A stretch of DNA of 45,963 nucleotides from an uncultured Granulicella sp. (GTDB lineage Bacteria; Acidobacteriota; Terriglobia; Terriglobales; Acidobacteriaceae), in assembly GCA_937871785.1 (NCBI GenBank), contig CALMON010000223.1, positions 29,987-75,949 on the forward strand, given 5' to 3'. Under the pieces are notes generated by a model. That model was not told where the DNA came from. It saw only the letters and a list, made by a program, of their open reading frames with translations, and ran no database searches. This document shows positions 18,648 through 28,719 of the stretch, one piece after another. Within the stretch, counting starts at the first letter, position 1. Every line of letters starts with the position of its first letter. Made by a program: the position numbers and the translations under genes.

Positions 18648-19826
18648 ATGTCGACTCCCCAGACACCAGCGCAGCTTTTACCCGACGCCGGAGCTCCTCC
18701 CCCCGAGCAGGGCATCGACCTGCTCCGGGTGGTCATCGCCATCCTTTCCGAGTGGCGCATCGCGGTGGTCACCTCCCTGCTGGCGGCGATTGCCTGCTTT
18801 CTCTATATTTCGTCGCTCAAGCCGCAGTATGTGGCCAAATGCTCGTTCCTGCCGCAGGAAGGCCGGTCGGAAGGCGGCAGCCTGGCGTCGCTGTTTTCAA
18901 ACCGCGGCCCGGGCGCGCTATACATTGGCCTGCTGCAAAGCCAGACGGTGGAAAACGAAGTCATTGAGCACGTTCACCTGATGCAGCTGTTTCATGCGAA
19001 CAGCATGGAAACGGCGCGGGACACACTCGCCGGTATAAGCACCTTTGCCGAAGGTGCGGACGGCATCGTGACCGTTTCTGTTCGCAATGGGAGCGCTCAG
19101 AATGCAGCTCAAGTTGCGAACGCCTATCTGGACGCTCTGCACACGTTGAATGAAACAATGGGCTTGCAGCAAAGCAGCCAGACAACCGCCTTTTTCCAGA
19201 AGCAGCTGGATGCCGAACGCGACCAGTTGGCCAACGCCGAAGCGGCTCTGGCGAACACACAAAAGAGCACTCACATTCTGTCCGAGGCGCAAACGTCCAT
19301 CGGTCTAGGGGCGATCCAAGCCACCCGGGAGCAGATTACGGGCCTGCAGGTGAGGCGAGCGCAGCTTCTGCAAAGTGAGACCGAGCAGAATCCTGAAGTG
19401 CAGCGCGTTACGGCGCAGATTGCCGAGTTGAGCGGTGCCGAGGCTCGCCTTGAAGGCAGTGGTTCGACGCCGCTCGGTGCCGCCACGCCGGCGGGACAGG
19501 TTCCCGAAGCCAATCTCGAGATTGTGCGGGCGCAGCGTGCGGTGAAATATCACGAGGTTCTTGTAAACTCGCTGGCCACTCAGTTTGAAGCGGCTCGCCT
19601 GAACGAAGCGTTTGCACGCTCCGCGTTTCAGGTCGTCGATAACGCGGTCGCGCCCGAGCACAAGGCCTGGCCGCCGCGCAAACCCTACTTCATCATCGCC
19701 CTGGTGTTTTCGGCGCTTCTGGGAGCGATCGCCGTAGCCGCCAAGCTGACCGTGAGACGGCTGTTGAACGACCCTGAGCATCGGGCCGATCTCGTCCGGT
19801 TGCGGCAGGCGTTCGGGCGGCGGTAG
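18648..19826 (+). CDS. Chain-length determinant / Wzz-GumC family protein
   Basis: Two terminal TM segments flanking a coiled-coil region; position in EPS cluster. Confidence 0.85.
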   Translation: MSTPQTPAQLLPDAGAPPPEQGIDLLRVVIAILSEWRIAVVTSLLAAIACFLYISSLKPQYVAKCSFLPQEGRSEGGSLASLFSNRGPGALYIGLLQSQTVENEVIEHVHLMQLFHANSMETARDTLAGISTFAEGADGIVTVSVRNGSAQNAAQVANAYLDALHTLNETMGLQQSSQTTAFFQKQLDAERDQLANAEAALANTQKSTHILSEAQTSIGLGAIQATREQITGLQVRRAQLLQSETEQNPEVQRVTAQIAELSGAEARLEGSGSTPLGAATPAGQVPEANLEIVRAQRAVKYHEVLVNSLATQFEAARLNEAFARSAFQVVDNAVAPEHKAWPPRKPYFIIALVFSALLGAIAVAAKLTVRRLLNDPEHRADLVRLRQAFGRR

Positions 19827-19828
19827 GC

Positions 19829-21124
19829 ATGTCGACGGTTGCGAGAAGGCACCCGATGGCGATGTTTATCGCCTGGTTCCTGATGGTGTTTCTCGTCCTT
19901 TTCCCCAAAGGCGGCTTCAAGATCGGTCCATTGCCGCTGACGTGGGGCTATCTTTTTCTCGCAGGCAGCACGCCGTTTCTGCTGCTGATTCGCTTGCTGG
20001 TTCTTCCTCTCCGCATACCGATGCGTGCGTTTGTGGCCCTTTGCCTGACGCTTCCTATGCAGATTCTGCTGCTATATGCGGTGGTGTTTTACGGGATCTC
20101 AAGCTTTGGCTTTTTTATCAGCACCGTAACGGGGTTCGTCGTTTTCCCAATCCTTTTCCTGGCGATTTACCCGCCTTTCTTCCAGTATGTCGACGGCGTC
20201 CGCCTTTCCCACTATTTTCGCTGGTGTATTTTGCTGGCGGCTGTCTGGGGCATCTTTCTCTTCATCTTGCATCCGATCACCGGCAAGTTTGTCGAGATCC
20301 CCTTTCTTACTGTCAACGCAGGCGATTACGGTGAGTTGGAAAACACCAAGCACATCAATCGCGGACTCTTTTTCAAGCTGATTTCGACCTATAACAACGG
20401 CAACCTGTATGGCGTTTGCACGCTGATGCTCATGCCAATGTACGATCTGTGGGAAGACAAGCGCTGGCGCCGGTTGATCGTCAAGCTGGCTCTCCTGATG
20501 ACGTTGTCGCGAACTGTGTGGGCGGGGCTGATCTTATCTGAAGCGCTTTCGGTCGTAGTGCTTTTGGCCGGTCAGTTGGAAACCTTTCCTCGCCTGTATC
20601 TTGGGAAAGCGACGCAGCGTGCCGTTGTGCTCCTGGTGACTATCGGTTTCGTTCTTGCGAGCCTCTTGTTCAATTCCAGCAGTATCGCGTTCTTGCTGGA
20701 CCCAACCTTTGGCAACCGAACTGGCGAGATCAGCATAGCCGCGCAAGCGACCTTTCTTCCGAGCACTGCCGTCGACGGTCTCCAGGAAGTGGCCTATACG
20801 TCGGCGGCGCAGAAGTTCGGCTTCACGGGCGGAGCCGCATTCTTTCTGCTGATGTTCAGCCCTATCCTTCTGCTGCTCGTGGACACAAGCGCCTGGCGCT
20901 CCCCGATGCGCCGGGCCGCGCTCAAGGGACTGGTGCTCTACATGTTTCTCGCCGCTGTCGACGCAGCGTTCAACTTTATCCCGACGATGGCGTTTTACTG
21001 GTTTGTGTATATGATCTACGTGTTTGGCTGGCCGGCGGCGCATCGTCTGATCGGTAGCCGCATGGAGGGGCCAGTCCCGGAAGAGCTTTCCCCGGCGCTG
21101 ACCGGAGCGACCGTGACTGCCTGA
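19829..21124 (+). CDS. Polytopic membrane protein, candidate O-antigen/EPS polymerase (Wzy-like)
   Basis: Many TM segments and cluster context; no strict signature. Confidence 0.65.
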   Translation: MSTVARRHPMAMFIAWFLMVFLVLFPKGGFKIGPLPLTWGYLFLAGSTPFLLLIRLLVLPLRIPMRAFVALCLTLPMQILLLYAVVFYGISSFGFFISTVTGFVVFPILFLAIYPPFFQYVDGVRLSHYFRWCILLAAVWGIFLFILHPITGKFVEIPFLTVNAGDYGELENTKHINRGLFFKLISTYNNGNLYGVCTLMLMPMYDLWEDKRWRRLIVKLALLMTLSRTVWAGLILSEALSVVVLLAGQLETFPRLYLGKATQRAVVLLVTIGFVLASLLFNSSSIAFLLDPTFGNRTGEISIAAQATFLPSTAVDGLQEVAYTSAAQKFGFTGGAAFFLLMFSPILLLLVDTSAWRSPMRRAALKGLVLYMFLAAVDAAFNFIPTMAFYWFVYMIYVFGWPAAHRLIGSRMEGPVPEELSPALTGATVTA

Positions 21125-21222
21125 ATGCTCCACTGTTCGCATCCGTAGCCTTTGGCATACACTTGAGCCGAAAGACCCTATTTTTCTGTCTGACTAGTTC
21201 GGATGCTCAAGGATACCTCCGC

Positions 21223-22428
21223 ATGAACGAAGAACTGTTGCCTGAGACGTCCGGAGCCTTTGCCGCGCCACCTATCCTGGTCACCGGGGGAGCCGGTTTC
21301 ATCGGGTCCAACTTTGTTCTCGACTGGCTCGAGAACGAAGCCGCTCCGGTCGTCAATCTCGACCTTCTGACGTACTCCGGCAATCTCGAAAACCTAGCCT
21401 CGCTGGCGCAGGCGTCCACACCTCCCGAGCGCTACACGTTCGTTCACGGCGATATCGCGGACACGGCATTATTGACGCAGCTGTTCGCGGAGCATCGCCC
21501 TCGGGCCGTCGTCCACTTCGCCGCGGAGTCGCATGTGGACCGGTCGATCCTCGGTCCGGAAGCCTTCCTGCGCACGAACATCGACGGCACCTTTCGGCTT
21601 CTGGAGGCGGCTCGCGCGCATTATGCCACGCTGGCAGGCACCGAGCGCGACGCGTTCCGATTTCTGCATGTTTCCACCGACGAGGTGTACGGCACGCTGG
21701 CGCCCACCGACCCGCCGTTTGCGGAAACCACGCCCTACGCTCCCAACAGCCCCTACGCCGCCTCCAAGGCGTCGAGCGACTTCCTCGTGCGGGCCTGGCA
21801 CCATACCTACGGGCTACCTACCCTGATTACGAACTGTTCCAATAACTATGGCCCGTTTCAATTTCCGGAGAAGCTCATCCCTTTGGTGCTGTTGAACGCG
21901 CTTGCGGGCAAATCGCTTCCGGTCTACGGCGACGGCCAGCAGGTGCGCGACTGGCTCTTCGTACGTGACCATTGCAGCGCGATCCGCGCGGTGTTGGTGG
22001 GCGGACGGCTCGGCCAAACCTACAACATCGGCGGCAACAATCAGCGCGCCAATCTCGACGTGGTGAAGACACTGTGCGCTCTGCTGGACGAGTTGCGGCC
22101 CGCCGCCCAGCCCTACGCGCAGCAGATTCGTTACGTGCAGGACCGGCCCGGGCACGATCGCCGCTACGCCATCGACGCGCGCAAGATTCAGGCGGAGCTT
22201 GGCTGGTACCCCGTCGACACCTTTGAAACGGGGCTGCGCCGCACCGTGGAATGGTACCTGGCGAACGGCGACTGGCTGGCGAACATCACCAGCGGCGCCT
22301 ACAAGCGCTGGATCGAGGACAACTACTCCGCGCGGGCTCCGCAATCCCCTTCTTCGGACCTCCGTTCTTCGGACCAAGAAGAAAGCCCCACGTTTCAGCC
22401 GGTCGGCACCGCGAAGGGGCTTGCATGA
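21223..22428 (+). CDS. rfbB: dTDP-glucose 4,6-dehydratase
   Basis: [49 protein letters not shown]. Confidence 0.95.
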   Translation: MNEELLPETSGAFAAPPILVTGGAGFIGSNFVLDWLENEAAPVVNLDLLTYSGNLENLASLAQASTPPERYTFVHGDIADTALLTQLFAEHRPRAVVHFAAESHVDRSILGPEAFLRTNIDGTFRLLEAARAHYATLAGTERDAFRFLHVSTDEVYGTLAPTDPPFAETTPYAPNSPYAASKASSDFLVRAWHHTYGLPTLITNCSNNYGPFQFPEKLIPLVLLNALAGKSLPVYGDGQQVRDWLFVRDHCSAIRAVLVGGRLGQTYNIGGNNQRANLDVVKTLCALLDELRPAAQPYAQQIRYVQDRPGHDRRYAIDARKIQAELGWYPVDTFETGLRRTVEWYLANGDWLANITSGAYKRWIEDNYSARAPQSPSSDLRSSDQEESPTFQPVGTAKGLA

Positions 22429-23300
22429 AAGGAATCATCCTCGCCGGGGGCACTGGCACGCGGCTTTATCCGGTCACCCTGGCAGTGTCGAAGCAGTTGC
22501 TGCCTATCTACGACAAGCCGATGATTTATTACCCCCTGTCGACCCTCATGCTGGCAGGGATTCGCGACATCCTGATCATCTCAACGCCGCAGGACACGCC
22601 GCGCTTTGACGCGCTGCTTGGCGACGGCGCCCGATGGGGGCTGCGGCTGCAATATGCCGTGCAGCCTTCCCCTGACGGGCTGGCGCAGGCGTTTCTGATC
22701 GGCAAGGAGTTTCTCGCGGGCGACGGCTGCTGCCTGGTGCTGGGCGATAACCTGTTCTACGGCCACGACTTTGCGCTCGCGCTGCGATCGGCGGCCGCGC
22801 AACCGGCGGGAGCGACCGTGTTTGCCTACGCCGTCAACGATCCCGAGCGCTACGGCGTGGTGGAGTTCGACGGGAACCGGAAGGCCATTTCGCTCGAAGA
22901 AAAACCCTTGAAGCCGAAGTCTCGCTACGCGGTGACGGGAATCTATTTTTATGACCAGCAGATCGTGTCTGTGGCGGAAAGCATTCGGCCATCGCCGCGC
23001 GGCGAGCTTGAAATCACCGACGTAAACCTTTGGTATCTGCGCCAGGGTCAGCTTCGGACGGAGCTTCTGGGCCGCGGCATGGCCTGGCTCGACACCGGCA
23101 CGCACGACTCCCTGCTGGATGCTTCAAACTTCATCCAGACCATCGAACAGCGCCAGGGTTTGAAGGTTGCCTGTCCGGAGGAAATCGCCTATCGGCTGGG
23201 ATATATCGACGCCGCGCAACTGGAGGCTCTGGCCTTGAAGCTGGGCAAGAGCACCTATGCGAACTACCTGCGCCGTTTGGTCGGGGAAACGGTGTATTAG
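22425..23300 (+). CDS. rfbA: Glucose-1-phosphate thymidylyltransferase
   Basis: [50 protein letters not shown] overlap with rfbB. Confidence 0.96.
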   Translation: MKGIILAGGTGTRLYPVTLAVSKQLLPIYDKPMIYYPLSTLMLAGIRDILIISTPQDTPRFDALLGDGARWGLRLQYAVQPSPDGLAQAFLIGKEFLAGDGCCLVLGDNLFYGHDFALALRSAAAQPAGATVFAYAVNDPERYGVVEFDGNRKAISLEEKPLKPKSRYAVTGIYFYDQQIVSVAESIRPSPRGELEITDVNLWYLRQGQLRTELLGRGMAWLDTGTHDSLLDASNFIQTIEQRQGLKVACPEEIAYRLGYIDAAQLEALALKLGKSTYANYLRRLVGETVY

Positions 23301-23351
23301 CGTGATCGGCTTGGGCGGTCCTGCAAGTTTGGCGTTTCGGGGAGCGGTCGT

Positions 23352-24002
23352 ATGAGTCGCCTGGTCGGCATGGTGGCCGACGACGGCATGTTTCTCACCC
23401 TGCAGCGGTTGCCCGTGCTCCTGTTTCGACGGCTCCGCAACTGTGCGGTGGGGGGCCGGCTGGGGTCGGCAAATTTTTACTGCGGACACGCGCCTCGCCT
23501 GCTTGGTGTGCGGCACATGCGCGTGGGAAGGAACTTCCATGCCGGGGATCATGTCTGGCTGCACGCCATACAGACGTCATCGGCGGCTCCGCTTCTCCGA
23601 ATCGGCGATGACGTGACGTTTTCTGAAAACGTCCACGTCGGCTGCGTGAGCCGCGTCGAAATCGGCTCCGGATGTTTGTTTGGCAGCCGTGTTCTGGTGA
23701 TCGACCACGCTCACGGCGCTTATCGAGGGGACGCGCAGTCCGACCCGGCTGTGCCGCCCAGCCTTCGCCCGCTGGTTTCGAATGGGGCCATCGTCATCGG
23801 GCAAAATGTCTGGCTGGGCGACGATGTTGCAGTGCTGCCCGGCGCTGTGATCGGCGACGGCGCTGTGATCGGAACGCACTCCGTGGTGACCGGCACGATC
23901 GCTGCCGGCACCATGGCGCTCGGAGCCCCGGCGCGCCCGGTGCGCCGCTGGGACAGTGCCGCCAGGCAGTGGCTTCCGATCAGTAGAGAGGACCGCGACT
24001 GA
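23352..24002 (+). CDS. Hexapeptide-repeat acyltransferase
   Basis: Left-handed beta-helix repeats: IGDDVTFSENVHVGCVSRVEIGSGCLFGSRVLVIDHAHG...VIGQNVWLGDDVAVLPGAVIGDGAVIGTHSVVTG. Confidence 0.88.
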   Translation: MSRLVGMVADDGMFLTLQRLPVLLFRRLRNCAVGGRLGSANFYCGHAPRLLGVRHMRVGRNFHAGDHVWLHAIQTSSAAPLLRIGDDVTFSENVHVGCVSRVEIGSGCLFGSRVLVIDHAHGAYRGDAQSDPAVPPSLRPLVSNGAIVIGQNVWLGDDVAVLPGAVIGDGAVIGTHSVVTGTIAAGTMALGAPARPVRRWDSAARQWLPISREDRD

Positions 24003-24053
24003 AACGCGTGGGCGTAACCGCATCCCGGGTGTAGAAATGCTCTAATAAATAAG

Positions 24054-24941
24054 ATGCCTTCGCAGCCCCGAGTCACCGTGGTAGTTCTCAACTACAACGG
24101 CTGGCAAGACACCATAGCCTGCCTCCACTCGTTGTTGCTGCAGGAGTACCCGCCTCTCCAGATTCTGGTTGTCGACAACGCGTCGACAGACGATTCGGTA
24201 GTCCGCCTCCGGGCGGAGTTTCCACAGGTCGATCTGGTGCAAGCGGCGGCAAACAAGGGGTTTTCCGCAGGCAACAATTTCGCCATCGAGCACCCGCTCG
24301 CCGCGGCGTCCGACTTCGTCTGGCTCCTGAACAACGACACCGTCGCTCCCCCCGACACCTGCGCAAAGCTCGTCGCGGCAGCCATAGCGGACCCAAGGAT
24401 CGGCCTCGTTGGCTCCGTGCTGCGCTACCTGTACGATCCCGTCAAAGTGCAGGCCTGGGGAGGCGGACGCGTGAGCCGCACGACCGGTTTTGGCCGGCAC
24501 TTCACCGCACCCACGCCTCTCGGCCCGGACAGCTTTTTCACCTTCGCAAGCGTGTTGCTGCGTCGCGACATGCTGAACGATGTCGGTCTGCTCGACGACG
24601 GGTACTTCATGTACTTTGAAGATTCCGATCTGTGTTTCCGCGCCCGCGCTCGGGGCTGGCAGCTTGCGGTAGCGTCGGGAACGGCCGTGCTTCACAAAGA
24701 AGGTGGCAGCGCTGCCCCGTCCGAGCCCGTCCGCCGCAACCGCACGGTGCGCATCGTGACGGCCTCGGGTATGCGGTTTCTGAGTCGCTACGGCCGCCCC
24801 CGCTCCCTGGCTCCGTTCGTCTACCTCGCGAGCCGCCTGGCCAAGCGCGCGCTCTGCGGCGACATCGCCGGTGTGCGTGCAGTCCTGCTGGGCATGCGAG
24901 ACTGGAAGAGCAATCAGCCAAGGGCCTTTCAGGAGTCCTGA
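24054..24941 (+). CDS. Glycosyltransferase family 2
   Basis: VTVVVLNYNGWQDTIACLHSLL...ILVVDNASTDDS; YFMYFEDSDLCFRARARGW. Confidence 0.92.
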   Translation: MPSQPRVTVVVLNYNGWQDTIACLHSLLLQEYPPLQILVVDNASTDDSVVRLRAEFPQVDLVQAAANKGFSAGNNFAIEHPLAAASDFVWLLNNDTVAPPDTCAKLVAAAIADPRIGLVGSVLRYLYDPVKVQAWGGGRVSRTTGFGRHFTAPTPLGPDSFFTFASVLLRRDMLNDVGLLDDGYFMYFEDSDLCFRARARGWQLAVASGTAVLHKEGGSAAPSEPVRRNRTVRIVTASGMRFLSRYGRPRSLAPFVYLASRLAKRALCGDIAGVRAVLLGMRDWKSNQPRAFQES

Positions 24942-24991
24942 AGCTTTGGCGTGTTCGGCGACAAGGCGCGCAAGCCCCGTATCTCACCTCT

Positions 24992-26143
24992 ATGACACCG
25001 GCACCCCTCCCTACAAAACGCCTGCTGATCGTGAAGTTCGGCGCCATCGGTGACTGCATCATGGCGGTGCCGGGGGCGTTTGCGATGCACCAGGCAGGGT
25101 ATGCCGTGGACTGGGTGTGTGGGCGCGCCGTGGCTCCGGTGCTGGCGTTGTACCCTTGGCTGCGGCTGCATGTGGTGGACGAACGCACGCTCCTGCAGGG
25201 TGGCAAGGCGGCTCGCCTGCGCGCGATCGCCGGGCTCTGGTCGCGGCTGCGGCGGCAGCGCTACGAAACGATTGCCACCTTGTACTTTGACCGCCGCTAT
25301 CGGCTGCTGACGCTTCCGTTGCGCGCGCCGCGCAAGTTTCTACTGTCGAAAACGGACCGTGCCACGGCGCTGCTGCCGGGTCGGCACCATACCGACGAGT
25401 ATGCCCGCATCCTGCTGGGCCGCGCGGACGACGCGACGCCTCGCCAGCTTGCGCCCGTACCGGTGGCGCTGCCGCAGGCTCCTGCGGCGCTCTCCGACCC
25501 GCCGGCAGGCAGGCAGCGGGTGGTGCTCGTGCCTGGAGGCGCCCGCAACCTGCTGCGCGACGACGCGCTTCGCCGCTGGCCGCTCGCGAGCTACGTGGCG
25601 GTGGCGGAAAATCTGCTTACACGCGGGTACGAGGTCGTGCTGGCGGGCGGCCCCGACGATACCTGGACCAGCCCCGCCTTCGCTCCGCTGGTCGCCGTCC
25701 ATGCGCTCTGCCGCGACACGATCGGGACTTTGACCCTGCCGGAAACGCTTGCGCTGTTCGACTCCGCCGCCCTGACCGTGACGCACGACACCGGTCCGCT
25801 GCACCTGGCCGGCATCACGCGGGCGTCGGTTCTCGCGATCTTCGGCCCTACCGACCCGCGCGGCCGCCTGCCGCAGCGGTCGAACTGCGTTGCCCTTTGG
25901 GGGGGCGAAGGCTTTGCTTGCCGGCCCTGCTATGACGGCCGCGACTACGCTCCCTGCAGCCGTAACTTGTGCGTCGAGCAGGTGACGCCCGCGATGGTGG
26001 TGACCGAAGCGGAAGCGTTGCTCGACGCCGTGCGTCAGGCGAGGGAGCTGCTTCCGCGAGTGCGCACGCCGAAGCACACACCGCTGGAGCCTGCTGTGCT
26101 CACGCTCCTGCACGTCTCAAAAACCCCCGAGGACCCAGTATGA
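24992..26143 (+). CDS. Glycosyltransferase family 9 (heptosyltransferase-like)
   Basis: RLLIVKFGAIGDCIMAVPGAFAMHQAGYAVDWVCG; VTHDTGPLHLAGITRASVLAIFGPTDP. Confidence 0.88.
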   Translation: MTPAPLPTKRLLIVKFGAIGDCIMAVPGAFAMHQAGYAVDWVCGRAVAPVLALYPWLRLHVVDERTLLQGGKAARLRAIAGLWSRLRRQRYETIATLYFDRRYRLLTLPLRAPRKFLLSKTDRATALLPGRHHTDEYARILLGRADDATPRQLAPVPVALPQAPAALSDPPAGRQRVVLVPGGARNLLRDDALRRWPLASYVAVAENLLTRGYEVVLAGGPDDTWTSPAFAPLVAVHALCRDTIGTLTLPETLALFDSAALTVTHDTGPLHLAGITRASVLAIFGPTDPRGRLPQRSNCVALWGGEGFACRPCYDGRDYAPCSRNLCVEQVTPAMVVTEAEALLDAVRQARELLPRVRTPKHTPLEPAVLTLLHVSKTPEDPV

Positions 26144-26694
26144 AAGCTCTTTTTCTCGACCGCGACGGCGTCATCAACCAGGAGGTCCACTACCTGTGGC
26201 GCATCGAGGACGTGCTCTGGATGCCGGGGATCGTTTCGCTTTGCCGCACGGCGCAGGCTCTCGGCTACAAGCTCGTCGTGGTGACAAATCAAGCCGGCAT
26301 CGGACGCGGTCTATACACGCTGGGGGAGTTCGAAACGTTGATGGACTGGATGCGCTCGGAACTGGCGCGCGATGGCGTGCGGCTCGACGCGGTGTATCAC
26401 TGCGCGCATCATCCCGAGCACGGGCTGGGCGAGTTCAAGCGCGAGCACGAAGACCGGAAGCCGTCACCCGGCATGTTGCTGCGAGCGGCGCGCGACCTCG
26501 GGCTCGACCTCGAGGAGTCGGTCATGATCGGCGACCGTTGCTCGGACATTGGCGCGGCCAACGCCGCGGGGTTGCGGCAGGCCTTCTTGATTGCGGGCAC
26601 AGAAGAAGAGCCGTGCCCGGGGCAGTACCGTGCGGTGGAAACGTTGGCGGAGGTGCAGCGATGGATCGAGGACAACGACGTCGCGTCGGGCTGA
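26140..26694 (+). CDS. gmhB: D-glycero-manno-heptose 1,7-bisphosphate 7-phosphatase-like HAD phosphatase
   Basis: MKALFLDRDGVINQEVHYLWRIEDVLWMPGI, VVTNQAGIGRG, CHHPE-like Cys/His, MIGDRCSDIGAA; ATGA overlap with GT9. Confidence 0.87.
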   Translation: MKALFLDRDGVINQEVHYLWRIEDVLWMPGIVSLCRTAQALGYKLVVVTNQAGIGRGLYTLGEFETLMDWMRSELARDGVRLDAVYHCAHHPEHGLGEFKREHEDRKPSPGMLLRAARDLGLDLEESVMIGDRCSDIGAANAAGLRQAFLIAGTEEEPCPGQYRAVETLAEVQRWIEDNDVASG

Positions 26695-26725
26695 AGCAGT
26701 TTCCACGTCACAGATCGCATGGCGA

Positions 26726-26998
26726 GGGCCAAAGGCCCGGCTCTACCAGCTTTGGGCGAAGCCCCACGGGTTTGAAATACGGAATGCAGAGCGCTGAAGT
26801 CGCGGCTCATAGCGCACTACGGTATCCGAAGGATCAAGGCGCAGGCACCCCGCGTAGGTCTGTGGACTGCGATTATGTGTCGCGCCTTCAGCGCTCAATC
26901 CATACTCGCACCGGGTACCTAGGCCTTCGGCCCAGGCCGGTGTCTGGTCGGGCCTTTGGCCCAGATAGTGGAACGCGGTGATCGTCGGGCTGTAGCCC
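26726..26998. repeat. Cluster of short GC palindromes (REP-like intergenic region)
   Basis: GGGCC-AAA-GGCCC (26726), GGGC-GAA-GCCC (26754), GGCC-TTC-GGCC (26922), GGGCC-TTT-GGCCC (26950), GGGC-TGTA-GCCC (26987). Confidence 0.6.
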
Positions 26999-27068
26999 CG
27001 TAGAGGCCGGATCTATCGATACGCCAAGACCAACGCAACTGCACATCTTCGTGAAAACGGCTCCAAAG

Positions 27069-27989
27069 TCAGCGGCCGTGGGACGGGTCCGGACTCGTGG
27101 CGACGTCGTTGTCCAAGAAAATTTTCGGGAAACCGGGAGCGTAGCAGTTGCCGTCGGCGGCGTACGTTGTTGCGCATGCGGCCGTGAGCGAGGGTCGGCG
27201 CGGCGACTGGGAATACTGCCAGGCGATCACGTCCGGCTCACCGGCTGTGGCGATCGGCGGCGTTGTCACGGTGCAGCCGTTTGAAGGCGGGCAGGTGTCC
27301 TGCGCGTCGAAAAACTCCACCGGGTGCAGGTGTCCTTTGCCGACGCTCTCGCGGATTTCGCGAATGGTGTCGATGACGGTGCCGGGGTCGTCGGGCGTGA
27401 GTTGGCCGCTGGCGTAAACGCCCGCTTTATAGGTCGACGCGGCGACGGCTTCGGTCCACGCCAGCAAATAGGCGGCCTGCGGAGCGGTCAGGCGGCCGCC
27501 TTCTTCCTGGTCCAGAAACAGGAGGGTGTGGGCGGGGAAGCCTTCCGCCGTAGCCGCCGCGACAGCCGCGAGGGCGTCTCGCTGACCGAGCGCCGCCGCG
27601 GGAACGCCGGCAGCCTGCGCGGCGAGTATTTCTTTTTCCAGCTTGCCATTGGCGAGCACCAGGAACCCCCAGCCCTGTTTGCGAAGGAGGTCGCGCTTGC
27701 CGCTCCACTGGTTGAACTGCGCCCCCGGCGGCACGGTGAGCCAGTAGCCGGTAAAGGCAAAGGTGGCGTGCATCTGCGCCATGGTGTCGTCGCCGGGATA
27801 CTCGTTGCGGTCGAAGCCGGGGAAATCTTTTCCGGCCGACGGCGCACTCTGCCGGGCGAGCGGCTGGGCGGGCGTGGGCGTAGTTGGCGCGGACGCGGCG
27901 GCAGCGGACGTGGCTTGTGTTGTAGCGCGATGGCAGCTGCCAAGCGACAGGGACGTGAGGACAGCGGCGAACGCTATAGATGGCTTCAT
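27069..27989 (-). CDS. Lipoprotein with DUF1906/Rv2525c-like glycoside-hydrolase-like domain
   Basis: Lipobox LSLGSC; GFDRNEYPGDDTMAQMHATFAFTGYWLT...; LLFLDQEEGGRL; VIAWQYSQ. Confidence 0.75.
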   Translation of the reverse strand: MKPSIAFAAVLTSLSLGSCHRATTQATSAAAASAPTTPTPAQPLARQSAPSAGKDFPGFDRNEYPGDDTMAQMHATFAFTGYWLTVPPGAQFNQWSGKRDLLRKQGWGFLVLANGKLEKEILAAQAAGVPAAALGQRDALAAVAAATAEGFPAHTLLFLDQEEGGRLTAPQAAYLLAWTEAVAASTYKAGVYASGQLTPDDPGTVIDTIREIRESVGKGHLHPVEFFDAQDTCPPSNGCTVTTPPIATAGEPDVIAWQYSQSPRRPSLTAACATTYAADGNCYAPGFPKIFLDNDVATSPDPSHGR

Positions 27990-28092
27990 GGGACAAACCT
28001 CCCCCTTAGCTTACAAGGCAAGCAAAAAGCGGAGCGCGACCGGAGCGGACGTTCTGTGGCCGGGCGTCAAGGCAAACGCTACAATCGGAGGT

Positions 28093-28638
28093 ATGTCGAC
28101 ACCTTCTTCCGTGACCGCGTACGACCCTCGTTACCCCATCGGCAAATTTGCTCCCCCTGCGGACATCACCGCGGAAGACCTGCGGTTCGCGATCCAGACG
28201 CTGGCGGAAGAGCCCGAGCAATTGCGCGACGCGGTGCGCGATCTTTCGGACGAGCAGTTGGACACGCCTTATCGTGATGGTGGCTGGACGGTGCGGCAGT
28301 TGGTGCATCACATCGCCGACTCGCACGCGACCGCGCTGCATCGCTTCAAGCGGGCGTTGACCGAGGACTGGCCCGAGGTGCATGGCTACAACGAAGGCGC
28401 GTTCGCCACGCTGCACGATGTGACCGCGCCGGTCGAGTGGTCGCTCGAGGAAGTGGAAGCGGTCCACGCCCGCTGGGGCATGTTGCTGACGCACATGACG
28501 GACGAGCAGTGGGACCGCGGCGTGCGGCACAGCCAGCGCGGCAAGATGGGGCTCGAGCTGCTGACGATGCTGTACGCATGGCACTCGCAACACCATGTGG
28601 CGCATGTGACGCATCTACGGGTGAAGATGGGTTGGTAG
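28093..28638 (+). CDS. DinB/YfiT-family putative metal-dependent hydrolase
   Basis: DPRYPIGKF, DGGWTVRQLVHHIADSH, AWHSQHHVAHV (conserved His triad). Confidence 0.9.
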   Translation: MSTPSSVTAYDPRYPIGKFAPPADITAEDLRFAIQTLAEEPEQLRDAVRDLSDEQLDTPYRDGGWTVRQLVHHIADSHATALHRFKRALTEDWPEVHGYNEGAFATLHDVTAPVEWSLEEVEAVHARWGMLLTHMTDEQWDRGVRHSQRGKMGLELLTMLYAWHSQHHVAHVTHLRVKMGW

Positions 28639-28675
28639 AAGGGCAGTGGATCGGCGATTGAGGGATGTGCGATGC

Positions 28676-28710
28676 GACTCACGACTGACAACCGATGACT
28701 CAGGACTAAT
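28676..28710. repeat. Heptamer tandem repeat, site E: GACTCAC GACTGAC AACCGAT GACTCAG GACTAAT
   Basis: Read directly; upstream of the 28720 CDS. Confidence 0.7.
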
Positions 28711-28719
28711 CGAAAACCT

